Shown here: positions 33,337 through 41,712 of the stretch, in pieces
Numbering within the stretch: the stretch's first letter is position 1
Layout of the letters: each line of letters starts with the position of its first letter
Origin: Prauserella endophytica
GTDB lineage: Bacteria; Actinomycetota; Actinomycetes; Mycobacteriales; Pseudonocardiaceae
Length of the DNA: 51,828 bases
Assembly: GCF_005146945.1 (NCBI RefSeq)
Contig: NZ_SWMS01000035.1
Location: forward strand, 1 to 51,828
Direction of reading: 5' to 3'
Notes under the pieces: model-generated
What the model saw: only the letters and a program-made list of their open reading frames with translations
What the model was told of the DNA's origin: nothing
Databases searched by the model: none
Position numbers and translations under genes: made by a program

Positions 33337-33393
33337 CGCACGAGTATCCCGCCACTCCGGGCCGATCGGCGAGATCGGCGCTGTCCCGTCCCG

Positions 33394-34130
33394 TCAGAGG
33401 TCGGCGAGGACCGCCGTGGGCCGCTCGATGGCGTCGGCGACGAAACGCAGGAACCCGGCCGCCGTGCCGCCGTCGCAGACCCGGTGATCGAACACCAGCG
33501 ACAGCTGCGTGATCCGCCGCGGCCGGATCTTTTCGCCGACCACCCAGGGGCTTTCAGGATCCGGCCCATGCCGAGGATCGCGACCTCCGGATGGTTGATG
33601 ATCGCCGCACTGCCGTCGACGCCGAAGGACCCGTAGTTGTTGGACCCCGTCGAAGATCCGGATCTCGCCCGCCTCGGTGTCCACTGTGGAGTTCAGCACG
33701 GGTGGCGGGGCAGCCCGGCGGCCGCGTCGCGCCGGAGCGCGGTGGCGCCGGGCGGGCGACCCCGGCGCCACCGCCTGCCGGTGCCGGGTGCCGCGGTGCC
33801 GTATCCGACGAGCACGTTGCCGGACCCCGCCCGCTCCTCCGTGACGTACGCCGACGCGGCGGAGTCGGCGCGCTCGGTGCGCTCCCCGGTGTCCACTGTG
33901 ATCAGTGCCGCGCCGACGGCGACGTCCGAGCCATCGGCCGCGTGCAACTCGGCGACCACACCGGCATGGGGTGAGGGCACCTCGACCATCGTCTTGGCGG
34001 TCTCCACCTCGGCCACCGGAGCGTCGACGCCGATCCGGTCGCCGGTGGCGACGAGGCAGCGGACCAGCTTGGCCTCGGTGAGCCCTCGCCGAGGCCGGGC
34101 AGGGTGAACGTGCGGCGGCTCGTGACTCGT
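33394..34130 (-). pseudogene. 2-oxoacid dehydrogenase E2 (dihydrolipoamide acyltransferase), decayed
   Basis: The lipoyl domain is readable in pieces: RRTFTLPGLGEG, then after a one-base loss near 34090 VAEVETAKTMVEVPSPHAGV, with the lipoylated lysine in ETAKTM. The peripheral-subunit-binding region is mostly gone. The catalytic-domain end survives as ILGMGRILK, then after another shift near 33550 VVGEKIRPRRITQLSLVFDH with DHRVCDGGTAAGFLRFVAD, the acyltransferase DHRxxDG motif. At least three frameshifts and an internal deletion make it inactive. It would have been the E2 of a branched-chain or pyruvate dehydrogenase complex. Confidence 0.85.
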
Positions 34131-34612
34131 CCCACTGAAGGTCGTCGACCGCGTCGAGGACGCGCTCCGGCGAGGGCAGGTGGTGGTGCTCGAGTTTCGG
34201 CGGCCGATGCGGGATGTCGAACCCGGTGACCCGCCGCACCGGCGCCGCCAGATAGTGGAAGCACTGCTCGCCTATCCGGGCGGCGATCTCCGCAGCGGCT
34301 GAGGCGAACCCGGCCGCCTCCGCCACCACCACCGCGCGGCCGGTGCGGCGCACCTCGGCCATCACGGTGTCGGCGTCGAACGGCACGATGGACCGCAGGT
34401 CCACGACACCCAGGTCCGGTCCCTCGGCCGCGGCCACCTCGGCGGCGAGGGCCACCGGCACGCCGGGACCGTAGGTAACCAGCGTGGCGTCCCGGCCGGG
34501 CCTGCGGACGACGGCGCGGCCGATCGGCGGTACGGGCGCGTCCGGGTCGACCTCGTCCGGCGTGAAGTAGTACTTCTTCGGCTCCAGGAAGATCACCGGG
34601 TCGGCAGTGTCG
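34110..34612 (-). pseudogene. 2-oxoacid dehydrogenase E1-beta C-terminal half
   Basis: The frame reads DPVIFLEPKKYYF, GRDATLVTYGPGVPVAL, GVVDLRSIVPFDADTVMAEV, GRAVVVAEAAGFASAAAEIA and FDIPHRPPKLEHHHLPSPER. These are the transketolase C-terminal domain of an alpha-ketoacid dehydrogenase E1-beta. The N-terminal half (TPP-proximal pyrimidine-binding domain) is missing: at about 34612 the sequence switches to a tyrosine integrase on the opposite strand. Gene order E1-beta then E2 is normal for bkd/pdh operons; the E1-alpha gene is not in the window. Confidence 0.88.
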
Positions 34613-35155
34613 ATCGCGGCCTATGTCCTGATCTTGGTCTTGGGTCTGCGCAAGGGCGAGGTCTTGGGGTTGACCTGGGAGGATGTGACCACTGACGCGG
34701 GCGAACTTGTGGTTGGCCGTCAGCTTCAACGTGTACAGCGGGAGTTGCTGCACCGCGAGACCAAGACTGAGGCGTCCGAGGATACGTTGCCCCTGGTGGA
34801 TGTCTGTATCGCTGCTCTACAGGCGCGGCAGAAGCAACAGGAGTCGGATGCCCATCAGGCTGGGGAAGCATGGCAAGGCGACGGCCTGGTGTTTACGACG
34901 AAGTTCGGCACACCCTTCGAACCTCCGCAACTTCAACCGTTCCTGGGACGCTCGTATCGCTAAAACCGGGGTCCGGAAGATCACGGTTCACGACGGTCGC
35001 CGGACGTGCGCCACGCTGCTGGTCGATCTCGACATCCACCCGCGCCAGGTCATGCGCATCCTGCGGCAGGCCCAGTGATGGAGATCTAAGCGCAAGCTTC
35101 CTCTGGGCGGACCCGGGACGCACTGAAGCGGCTGGGAGACAGTTTGCATGACTAA
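34612..35155 (+). pseudogene. Tyrosine recombinase (integrase), truncated and inactivated
   Basis: The catalytic domain begins AAYVLILVLGLRKGEVLGLT with the first active-site Arg. It continues DGLVFTTKFGTPFEP, shifts frame near 34924, and resumes NFNRSWDARIAKTGV then ITVHDGRRTCATLLVDLDIH (HxxR box) and RQVMRILRQAQ. A short deletion follows. The third frame reads MEI-stop-AQASS then [15 protein letters not shown], ending with TAA at 35153. The stop at 35087-35089 falls exactly where the nucleophilic Tyr of the family MEIY motif belongs. The N-terminal core-binding domain is lost at the E1-beta junction. It matches integrases of actinomycete integrative elements. Confidence 0.88.
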
Positions 35156-35164
35156 GGATGCCTA

Positions 35165-35187
35165 CTGCTGTACTTTGCTGCTGTACT
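35165..35187. repeat. Direct repeat CTGCTGTACT x2
   Basis: Two exact 10-bp copies (35165-35174, 35178-35187) separated by 3 bp, just after the integrase end. Such short repeats near the integrase could be arm-type binding sites or attachment-site remains. Confidence 0.6.
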
Positions 35188-35193
35188 CAAGCA

Positions 35194-35228
35194 AAAGGCC
35201 CCTCCCAGCATCCCGGGAAAGGGCCTTT
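35194..35228. terminator. Hairpin AAAGGCCC...GGGCCTTT after integrase
   Basis: Perfect 8-bp arms (35194-35201 and 35221-35228) with a 19-nt loop, ending in CTTT. Factor-independent-type terminator between the integrase remnant and the HTH gene. Confidence 0.7.
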
Positions 35229-35235
35229 GACCTGC

Positions 35236-35694
35236 GTGGAGGTTAGGGGACCTTACTCGAACATAAAAGACCAGGTCAGAGCCCTGGAAGAGCTCCGTGA
35301 GAAGCTTCCCAGCCTCGATACGCCCGAGCCGCCGTCGATCGAGCGCGATCGGCCCCGGCGTGCCCGACAACTCGGTGCCGATCAAGTCGTGGAGTTGATC
35401 GCGGGCTATCAGTCCGGCGCGACAGTGTACGAACTCGGTGACCGGTTCGGCATCGAACGACGAACGGTCAGCAACATCCTCCACCGGCACGGCGTACCGA
35501 TGCGCCGCCGCGGACTGTCCCCCGACCAGGTCGACCACGCCATCCACCTCTACAACCTCGGCTGGTCCCTGGCACGAGTCGGCGAACACCTGGGCGTCAA
35601 CCACACCACCGTGCTGAACAAGCTGCGTGAACGCGGCATCCCCACGAGAGACAGCCATGGACGTCCGCGCGTCGAAGCAGGTGATCTTCGATGA
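35236..35694 (+). CDS. Double helix-turn-helix protein of a mobile element
   Basis: A 152-residue basic protein with two HTH units: [20 protein letters not shown] (about 65-84) followed by [10 protein letters not shown], and [20 protein letters not shown] (about 112-131) followed by [15 protein letters not shown]. The repeated HTH plus arginine linker resembles the DNA-binding region of Hin-type resolvases or a transposase without a catalytic domain. GTG at 35236 is chosen because the homologous fragment at 5606 starts at the same GTG-GAG. Its stop overlaps the next start (ATGA). It probably belongs to the integrase-bearing element; regulation or excision is possible. Confidence 0.7.
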   Translation: MEVRGPYSNIKDQVRALEELREKLPSLDTPEPPSIERDRPRRARQLGADQVVELIAGYQSGATVYELGDRFGIERRTVSNILHRHGVPMRRRGLSPDQVDHAIHLYNLGWSLARVGEHLGVNHTTVLNKLRERGIPTRDSHGRPRVEAGDLR

Positions 35695-36689
35695 CCCGGC
35701 CCGCAGCTATGTCAGTTCGATCAGGTTCGGACGCGGCCACCGTCGTGAAGGCCGTCACCGTGATCATGGGCGTCGTCGTCGGTCTCACCTTCCTCTTCGG
35801 CTTCGGCAACGTCCTCAACCTCGCCCTCCGGCTCGGAGTCCCAGTCTGGGTCGCGCCGCTCGTCGCACCCGCGGTCGATCTGTCGATCCTTGGTCTGCTG
35901 CTGGGTACCCGGCATCTGGCACTCGCTGGCGCGTCGGCGGAGGTACTGCGGCCGGCTCGTCGACTCCTGATCTTCGCGAGCGTGGTCACGTTGGCGTTGA
36001 ACGTGGCCGACCCAGTAGTGGCAGGTGAGTACGGAAAAGCAGCCTTCGACGCCGTCGGGCCGCTCCTCTTGATCGGCTGGGCTGAAGTAGGCCCGAGCTT
36101 CCTACAGGCAATCGGTGAATGCAGTGCTTCGACGGCCACACGCGGTGCGGTTGCTGAAGAGCAGCCGGAGGTACTCGTGCGGGAGAAACCTGGAGCCAGC
36201 CCGGCTGGCAGCGATAGCAACGAGGACGAGGTAGCTGACCGGGATGGGCCCGGCCTGACGCGGCAGAAGCGTTCGCCGGAGAAGCTCTTGTCGTTGGCTC
36301 GGGAAGCAGACGCTGCGCATCGTGCCGCGCACCAGAAGCCAATTTCGGCGGACACGCTTCGTGTTCAGTTGGGCATAGGTGCGACTCAGGCGCGGCGGCT
36401 GGTCAAGGCCGTGCGTTCCGAGTTTCAGGCGCGGATCGAGGGCGATCAGCGCCTGAGCAGCGTTCCGCAAGACGCAGAGCGGGGGAGCCTGTTGCCGCCT
36501 GACGTACACGTTTACGACATCGTGAGCGGTCGCGGCGTTGAACGAGGTCAGGGCGGTGCCGAAATGGCTCGCGGCTGCCGCGGACAGCGACGCGGCCGAC
36601 GTGTGCGCTGCGGCGTCAACGCCTGCTGCGGCGCTGCGGGTGCGGCTGCCAATCCTGACCTGCTGTCTCCGGTCGACGTGCCTGAGTGA
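35691..36689 (+). CDS. DUF2637-like membrane protein of an integrative element
   Basis: A 332-residue protein. The N-terminal 130 residues contain about four hydrophobic segments with the signature [18 protein letters not shown] then [20 protein letters not shown], typical of DUF2637/SpdB-like proteins carried by actinomycete integrative conjugative elements. A charged linker follows, then a small HTH-like region [20 protein letters not shown] (about 215-234). After about residue 260 the sequence becomes Arg/Gly/Cys-rich and unlike the family, suggesting a frameshifted or recombined tail. It is translationally coupled to the HTH gene. It would sit in the membrane and may aid plasmid or element spread. 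Confidence 0.65.
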   Translation: MTRPAAMSVRSGSDAATVVKAVTVIMGVVVGLTFLFGFGNVLNLALRLGVPVWVAPLVAPAVDLSILGLLLGTRHLALAGASAEVLRPARRLLIFASVVTLALNVADPVVAGEYGKAAFDAVGPLLLIGWAEVGPSFLQAIGECSASTATRGAVAEEQPEVLVREKPGASPAGSDSNEDEVADRDGPGLTRQKRSPEKLLSLAREADAAHRAAHQKPISADTLRVQLGIGATQARRLVKAVRSEFQARIEGDQRLSSVPQDAERGSLLPPDVHVYDIVSGRGVERGQGGAEMARGCRGQRRGRRVRCGVNACCGAAGAAANPDLLSPVDVPE

Positions 36690-36702
36690 AAGGCTGAAGA
36701 GC

Positions 36703-37506
36703 GTGAGTCTTGATGACGACGCGGTTGAGGAACTCGACCTGGTGCTCGGGCAGACGCATCACCTACTTGGTGAGGCTGGTGACGAGTTGGCACAGCGCCT
36801 CGTGCAGGGGGCCAAGCTGACTCTGCGTCGTGACGGCGGGTACTTCCACCCGACGCCCGGCGACAACTGGCGGTCGGATACCTACGAGGCCGTGTTCGAA
36901 GTGGCACCGTCGTTGGTTCCGGAGTTCACCAGCGAGATTGTCGACCGTATCTGGAGCAAACTGGAGCCAGTGCTGCGACAACACGGCCGACAGGATGTGT
37001 TCGGAGTCGTCGTTGAACCGACGGTACCGCCGCTGCCGGAGGTGGCCGCTGATTGGCGGGCACAAGCCGAGCAGCCACCGGTTGCGCTGCCAGGCAACCA
37101 GGCCCGGCGGGAGCGAGCGAATGGCGGCTACCCGGTGTCTGACGGGTTAACGTTCGGTAGTCGAGCCGAGATCGTGGTCTATGAGTTGCTCGTCGAACTT
37201 CAACGGGCGTGCTCCCGGCACCGAGCCATCGCCATGATGCCGCTGCCAGCGGCCAAGCTGCGCGACGCCGGCGTGCGCACCCCGGACTTCATCGTTCTAG
37301 GCAACGGCCGCGCTGTAGTGATCGAGGTCGATGGACCGCACCACTACGGCACCACGCGGAAGGCCGACGACGCCGACCGTGACAGGCACTGGGATCGCTG
37401 TGGCGTGCATACCATCCGAATCGGTGCTCATCACACAGACGAGCCCGCTGCCCTGAAGGAGCTGCTGCGGGAAGAGCTAGACCGGTGGCTCTTCCAGACA
37501 AGGTGA
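36703..37506 (+). CDS. DUF559/Vsr-like nuclease-domain protein
   Basis: A 267-residue protein with an uncharacterised N-terminal half (LDDDAVEELDLVLGQTHHLL; SDTYEAVFEVAPSLVPEF). The C-terminal endonuclease-like domain reads AGVRTPDFIVLGNGRAVVIE then VDGPHHYGTTRKADDADRDR and CGVHTIRIGAHHT. The PDF-n-VVIEVDGPHHY pattern (Asp, Glu, Asp-Gly-x-x-His) is that of DUF559/Vsr-fold nucleases. GTG at 36703 is preferred over an ATG at 36538 because the extra N-terminus is low-complexity and overlaps the previous gene. It converges on the AbiJ-like gene, whose C-terminus has the same nuclease motif (VIECDGRQHY). A defence or element-maintenance role is inferred. Confidence 0.65.
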   Translation: MSLDDDAVEELDLVLGQTHHLLGEAGDELAQRLVQGAKLTLRRDGGYFHPTPGDNWRSDTYEAVFEVAPSLVPEFTSEIVDRIWSKLEPVLRQHGRQDVFGVVVEPTVPPLPEVAADWRAQAEQPPVALPGNQARRERANGGYPVSDGLTFGSRAEIVVYELLVELQRACSRHRAIAMMPLPAAKLRDAGVRTPDFIVLGNGRAVVIEVDGPHHYGTTRKADDADRDRHWDRCGVHTIRIGAHHTDEPAALKELLREELDRWLFQTR

Positions 37507-37527
37507 GGATCAGCAGCAGAATGCCCA

Positions 37528-37554
37528 CGTACGGCAGGATGCACGTCCCGTACG
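37528..37554. terminator. Inverted repeat CGTACGG...CCGTACG
   Basis: Seven-bp perfect arms with a 13-nt loop, 22 bp after the plus-strand nuclease stop. Possible terminator hairpin. Confidence 0.4.
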
Positions 37555-37615
37555 ACACGACTCAGTCAGGGCCCCCACCTTGTGCGAGCGATGACTAAGA
37601 TCGAAGGATTGCGAC

Positions 37616-37635
37616 TACAAGCCGTACGGCTTGTA
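37616..37635. repeat. Perfect 20-bp palindrome TACAAGCCGTACGGCTTGTA
   Basis: Self-complementary with no spacer, midway between two convergent nuclease genes. It may be a cruciform or terminator, or a binding or cleavage site; the lack of a loop argues against a simple terminator. Confidence 0.9.
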
Positions 37636-37698
37636 CGGCATCATCCGAGGCTCGCGTGGCGGTGCGGCGAGGTTGTCATCCCGGCCAAAAGGGACGTG

Positions 37699-38802
37699 TC
37701 AGGTGGAGTAACGCTCGGCGAGCCGGTCGAAGAACGCGGCAAGCCGTTTGTCCGTGGCCGAGCCATCAATGAGCTCGGCGCCGCCGAAGCGGTAGACCTC
37801 GTAGCCGCGCAGTCGTAGCTCACGGTCCTCGGCGACCATCTCAGCGTACCGCTGGGAGTCAGCGCGCCCAGCCTCGTCGGCGTAGTGCTGCCGCCCGTCG
37901 CACTCGATCACGATGCGGATTCGATGCGGCAGGAGCAGCAGGAAGTCCATGCGCTGGCGGGGCAAGGGCGCCGCACCTGGAACGTGGTGTGCTCGGGTGT
38001 ACGGGTCGTAGTGGAGGTACACCTGTGGGAGCAGGGCCGGGATGTCATCGCCAAGCCGGACGTAGCGCTCAGCGTACGTGCGCAGGATCCGCCGCTCCGC
38101 GTCGTTGTCGCCAAGTGAGCGGTCGAGCCGCCGGTACAGGCTGCGCGAGACTTCCCGTACAGGTTCCGCTGTCAGCCCTTCGTGCTCAGCCCACCAGCTG
38201 GTCAGGTCGGCCCAGGTGAGGCCATGCGCCGCCAGCGGCCGGTCGTAGATGAGGCAGAACTGTTCGTTCTTGATCACCAGGACGTCGTTGTTGAGCGCAT
38301 CGGTGAACACGATCTCCGGTTTGGGACCGTCGGCGGCGAAGATCAGGTTCTTCATCGAGCCGGGCACACCAGCGCCGATCCTGCGGCCGGCGAAGACGGG
38401 TGCACCGCTGATGGCGTCGATCTGGACGATCTCGTAGCCGTCGTGAACCAGTGTCTGGTTGAGGAAGTCGTGTAGCTGCTCGACTTCGGTCAGGTTCGTC
38501 CGGACCGCTGGGTGCAGCATTTCGGCCAGGAATCGCAGGAGCGCATCGTCGTTGTCCGCTAAGCCGAACCGCTCGTCGTAAAAGATCCAGTCGTCGGGCC
38601 AGTCCAGGTTGGCGATGCAGTGCTGGATGATGTCCTCGCGCGCCGTGGGGAACTGCGTGGACCGGGAATCTGTGGTGGGCAGCGTGTCGAGGTCGTAGAG
38701 GCGCCCGAGGAACTCGACTTCGTTGAGCACGCCGTACCAGGCCGTGGTGGCGAGACCCTCGATGAGGCGTCGCCGGGTGACGTCGGTGATGCGGCTCGTC
38801 AT
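37699..38802 (-). CDS. AbiJ N-terminal-domain protein fused to PD-(D/E)XK-like nuclease
   Basis: A 367-residue protein. The N-terminus (ITDVTRRRLIEGLATTAWYG; EFLGRLYDLDTLPTTDSR; DIIQHCIANLDWPDDWIFYD; LLRFLAEMLHPAVRTN) matches the AbiJ_NTD3-type domain found at the N-terminus of diverse abortive-infection effectors. The C-terminus carries RMDFLLLLPHRIRIVIECDG then RQHYADEAGRAD, a DUF559-type nuclease core with Asp286, Glu300 and Asp302. It lies 50 bp after qatD on the same strand and may be the last gene of the defence transcript. The AbiJ domain is thought to act as a sensor or adaptor, so phage-triggered nuclease activity is inferred. Confidence 0.75.
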   Translation of the reverse strand: MTSRITDVTRRRLIEGLATTAWYGVLNEVEFLGRLYDLDTLPTTDSRSTQFPTAREDIIQHCIANLDWPDDWIFYDERFGLADNDDALLRFLAEMLHPAVRTNLTEVEQLHDFLNQTLVHDGYEIVQIDAISGAPVFAGRRIGAGVPGSMKNLIFAADGPKPEIVFTDALNNDVLVIKNEQFCLIYDRPLAAHGLTWADLTSWWAEHEGLTAEPVREVSRSLYRRLDRSLGDNDAERRILRTYAERYVRLGDDIPALLPQVYLHYDPYTRAHHVPGAAPLPRQRMDFLLLLPHRIRIVIECDGRQHYADEAGRADSQRYAEMVAEDRELRLRGYEVYRFGGAELIDGSATDKRLAAFFDRLAERYST

Positions 38803-38852
38803 GGCGATGGTGCCTCCTGGGCGTCGGCTGCAGGCGGTGAGTAGGTCGTCAG

Positions 38853-39611
38853 TCAGGCTGGCGGCGGCTCGCTGGCGGTGCAGCGAAGTCGCTGTTCGTT
38901 GTTCGCGACCGCCTTCCGCGCCTCACCGGTCGTCATGGCCCAAAGCTGTGCCAGGTGATCGAGCGTTCCGAGCAGATCGGAAGGAACGGCTGGGCGGCTT
39001 CCGGAGCGGGCGAAGGGGCCGTCGGTTTCCAGCAGTACGCGTTCCGGCGGAAGCCGTTGGAGCAGCGGCACGGCTTTCTTCGACCGGACCATCGCCGGGT
39101 TGATCGAGAACCAGAGCCCTGCATTGAGTGCATCGTCGACGGCGGCCAGTGGTCCGGTGTACCAGTGCAGGATTGCTGGCACGTGCGCTTGCGCGAGTCG
39201 GGCGATGGTCTCCCGCTCGGCGCCCCGGCTGTGGACGGTGACAGGTCGAGTTCGCACCTGTGGGTCCGCCAAGATGGCCTCGAACACGCGAAGCTGTTGC
39301 TTGCGGGTTGCGACTCCGGCGCGAGAGAAGTCGAGTCCGATCTCGCCGATCCACGTGGCCTGCGGCAGGAGCCGGAGAAATCGGGCTAGATCGTGAGGGG
39401 ATGCTGCTCCTGCGCGAAGAGGGTGGAAGCCCAGTGCGACATCGACGCCGTCGCGTCGGCCGAGACGGGTGCGCAGCAGGCGGTACTTGCCGGGGTCCTC
39501 GGTCACCGCGATCACGTGCACGCCTGCGGCGCGGGCGTCATCCAGTACGGCGAGCGGGTTGTCGTAGGCGTCGATATGGCAGTGGGTGTCGGTCAGCACC
39601 GCGGTGGTCAC
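38853..39611 (-). CDS. qatD: QatD, TatD-family DNase of the Qat defence system
   Basis: A 252-residue TatD-like metal-dependent hydrolase. The TIM-barrel ligands are in order: LTDTHCHIDAYDNP (HxH), VALGFHPLR, WIGEIGLDFSR (Glu), PVTVHSRGAE (His), PAILHWYTG (His) and VLLETDGPFAR (Asp). The length is typical for TatD. The GTG at 39611 overlaps the qatC stop by 4 bp. As the fourth gene after an ATPase, a small helical protein and a QueC-like protein, it completes the qatABCD order known as an anti-phage system. The nuclease may process nucleic acid once QatC has modified a target; the mechanism is not settled. Confidence 0.9.
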   Translation of the reverse strand: MTTAVLTDTHCHIDAYDNPLAVLDDARAAGVHVIAVTEDPGKYRLLRTRLGRRDGVDVALGFHPLRAGAASPHDLARFLRLLPQATWIGEIGLDFSRAGVATRKQQLRVFEAILADPQVRTRPVTVHSRGAERETIARLAQAHVPAILHWYTGPLAAVDDALNAGLWFSINPAMVRSKKAVPLLQRLPPERVLLETDGPFARSGSRPAVPSDLLGTLDHLAQLWAMTTGEARKAVANNEQRLRCTASEPPPA

Positions 39612-40978
39612 GATCGAGACTCCACCAGCTCGGCCAGTGGGCCGCGGGCTCCGCTGGCGAGCCAGGTACGGAGCTCGGCGAGTCCACGTCGCCAGACCCC
39701 GGTGAAGGCGGCGCGTTCGCCTTGTGGAAGCGGGCCGTTGCGTAGGACGTCGCGATCCGGTCGATCCGCGAACGCTCCGGCGATTACGGCGCGCAGATCG
39801 GCTCCGCGGCGGCTGCGGCGGTTGAGGAGGATCGTGGAGTCGTCCTCGGCGAACACGTTGTAGGCGTACTCGTCGTCGTCCCATCCGACGTGTGCCAGCG
39901 AAGCGCGGCGGATCAGGCAGGGGAAGCAGTATCCGCAGTTGCCTTGCTTGCGGCCGACGTAGCGGGCGGTCTCGGGGTGGGAGCAGGAGACGCTCAGCGG
40001 GGCTAGGCGCCGCAGGAGAGCGGCGTTGCGGGATTCGGCGAGCATCTCGCCCTTGGTGCGCAGGCGGTACGGGTTGATCACGCGGTTCGATACGCCGATT
40101 GCGGCGCTGGCCGTGGCGAGTAGGTGCATGAAGTGTGGGTGTGTCGTGCGGGTGCTCGCGCTGCCGACACGAGCTCGGGTGAGCGGCACGTTGATCCCGA
40201 TGAAGCCGTTTTCGGGCACATATACCGGCACGGCCGGTCCTTCGGCGGCGGCGAGGGCCAAGGCAGCGGACAGGAAGAGCAGGGATCGGGACCGGGTGGT
40301 GTTCTCGCGTGGCCGGGGCAGAGGTCGGGCCTGGTGGTTGTTCGGGGGTGCGGGACGTAGGTAGAGGCGCCGGGAGCGGATGCGTTCGGCGCCGTAGTGT
40401 TCGCCGAGTTCGTCGAGCAGAAGTTGTTGCGCGGTGGATGCTTGTCCGCCTTCGTGGTGGGACAGCAGGCACAGCCGTCGTTCGGGGTCCTCTTCGAGGA
40501 GATCGATGACGCCGCACAGTGAGTCGAGGCCGCCGGAGAACAGGCACACGCCGTCGACGCCGAGTCCGATCGGCCGCTCGGCGAGGGGGACGCTGGCCAC
40601 ACCGGCGAGGGGATGCCGGCTGGAGTTGTAGGGCTGGGTCTCCCAGTGATCGCCGGTCAGAAACCGCAGGGCGGCGTCGAAATCGGCGTTTCGCCAGACA
40701 GCGGTGGCCTCGACGGGGAGCCGGAGGGTGATGTCCCTGGTCCAGGAGTCCGGCGTGCCGCGTCGTCGGGTGGTTTTGTCGGCGCAGTACACGGCCGCGC
40801 CCAGCAGCAGGAGGTCGGCGGCGGCACGCGGTGGTCGCCAGCCCGTGAAGAACTCGGGGCCAGCGTCGCCAGTTTGGATGGTGGCCGCAATCCGCCCAGG
40901 AGCCCAATCCAGCAGCCGGACGTCGTCGGGTTCGGTCACCGGGGCGGTGAGATCCGTGCGCACCAGGTAGGTGGTCAC
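39608..40978 (-). CDS. qatC: QatC, QueC-like protein of the Qat defence system
   Basis: A 456-residue protein with a QueC-type ATP-pyrophosphatase core: VCLFSGGLDSLCGVIDLL (PP-loop SGGxDS, about 145-160), NVPLTRARVGSASTRTTHPH, NPYRLRTKGEMLAESRNAA, and a zinc site SCSHPETARYVGRKQGNCGY-CFPC near 335-358. QueC makes 7-cyano-7-deazaguanine in queuosine synthesis. Here an N-terminal extension of about 140 residues and a C-terminal extension distinguish the Qat type. GTG at 40978 overlaps qatB, and the stop overlaps qatD, both by 4 bp. It probably modifies a protein or nucleotide in an ATP-dependent way during phage defence. Confidence 0.9.
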   Translation of the reverse strand: MTTYLVRTDLTAPVTEPDDVRLLDWAPGRIAATIQTGDAGPEFFTGWRPPRAAADLLLLGAAVYCADKTTRRRGTPDSWTRDITLRLPVEATAVWRNADFDAALRFLTGDHWETQPYNSSRHPLAGVASVPLAERPIGLGVDGVCLFSGGLDSLCGVIDLLEEDPERRLCLLSHHEGGQASTAQQLLLDELGEHYGAERIRSRRLYLRPAPPNNHQARPLPRPRENTTRSRSLLFLSAALALAAAEGPAVPVYVPENGFIGINVPLTRARVGSASTRTTHPHFMHLLATASAAIGVSNRVINPYRLRTKGEMLAESRNAALLRRLAPLSVSCSHPETARYVGRKQGNCGYCFPCLIRRASLAHVGWDDDEYAYNVFAEDDSTILLNRRSRRGADLRAVIAGAFADRPDRDVLRNGPLPQGERAAFTGVWRRGLAELRTWLASGARGPLAELVESRS

Positions 40979-41712
40979 TGTGCGTCTCCGTCCAGCCCCT
41001 GCAGGGCCTCGTAGGTCATGCGGACGGTGTCCTCGGCGATCTGGCGTCCCTCCGGGCCGGCCCAGTCGACCGTGAAGGGGTCGTCGGGGATGCGTAGTGA
41101 GACCAGGACCTGGATGATTTGGCGCATTTCCTCGTCGGCTTGGCGCACGGCGTGCGGGTCGGTGATGCGGCTGAGACGTTCGGCGATGACGGGAACCCTG
41201 TTGTAGACGTACTGGGCGAGGAACGTTTCCAGCAGGGTGGGCAGGTTCTCCCGCGAGACGGCCATCTCGGCGGTGTCGGTCAACTCGGTCCACGTATCGG
41301 CGTCGCCGAAGACCTCGTCCAGCACGTCGCACGCGGCGTCGCGGGCGGCTTGGGAGTCCAGGTCATCGCCGTCTCCGGCGATGAAGGTGATCAGTTCGTC
41401 GAGCACGTCGAACCGGGTCCGGCCGACGAGAGTAGCCAGTCCCAGCGAGGTCAGCGTGTTTTCAAGCCCGGTTCCGCCGACTCCAGCGAGCAAGGCGCCG
41501 AGGCGCTGGACGCCGCTACGTCCGGCACGGGCACCGGCCGCAGCGCCGCCAGCTCCACCCAACACGGGAACGTGGCGAGCGAGCACCCGCTGGGCATACG
41601 TGCGGGTGCTCGGAGATCCGGAGGTAAGCCCGCGCACATAGGACGCGGTCGCGTGTTTAAGCGGAGTCCACGCTCCGCCGCTGCCCGCGGTTCGATCAGC
41701 CGAGGTACCCAT
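40975..41712 (-). CDS. qatB: QatB protein of the Qat defence system
   Basis: A 245-residue, mostly helical protein with a Gly/Ala-rich N-terminal region (VLGGAGGAAAGARAGRSG) and an acidic helical middle (FDVLDELITFIAGDGDDLDS; ACDVLDEVFGDADTWTELTD). No catalytic motif is visible. Position between qatA and qatC, size and composition match the QatB proteins of known systems, whose biochemical role is not defined. The ATG at 41712 shares one base with the qatA stop (TGATG), and its own stop overlaps the qatC start. An earlier start at 41793 would lie inside qatA and is rejected. Confidence 0.82.
   Translation of the reverse strand: MGTSADRTAGSGGAWTPLKHATASYVRGLTSGSPSTRTYAQRVLARHVPVLGGAGGAAAGARAGRSGVQRLGALLAGVGGTGLENTLTSLGLATLVGRTRFDVLDELITFIAGDGDDLDSQAARDAACDVLDEVFGDADTWTELTDTAEMAVSRENLPTLLETFLAQYVYNRVPVIAERLSRITDPHAVRQADEEMRQIIQVLVSLRIPDDPFTVDWAGPEGRQIAEDTVRMTYEALQGLDGDAQ

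Noticed and set aside
30905-33355. Single 816-codon protein spanning both the HyuA-like and DUF917 regions
   Set aside because: The DUF917 protein is in another frame with a GTG start and a GTGA overlap; the long frame is a read-through artefact.
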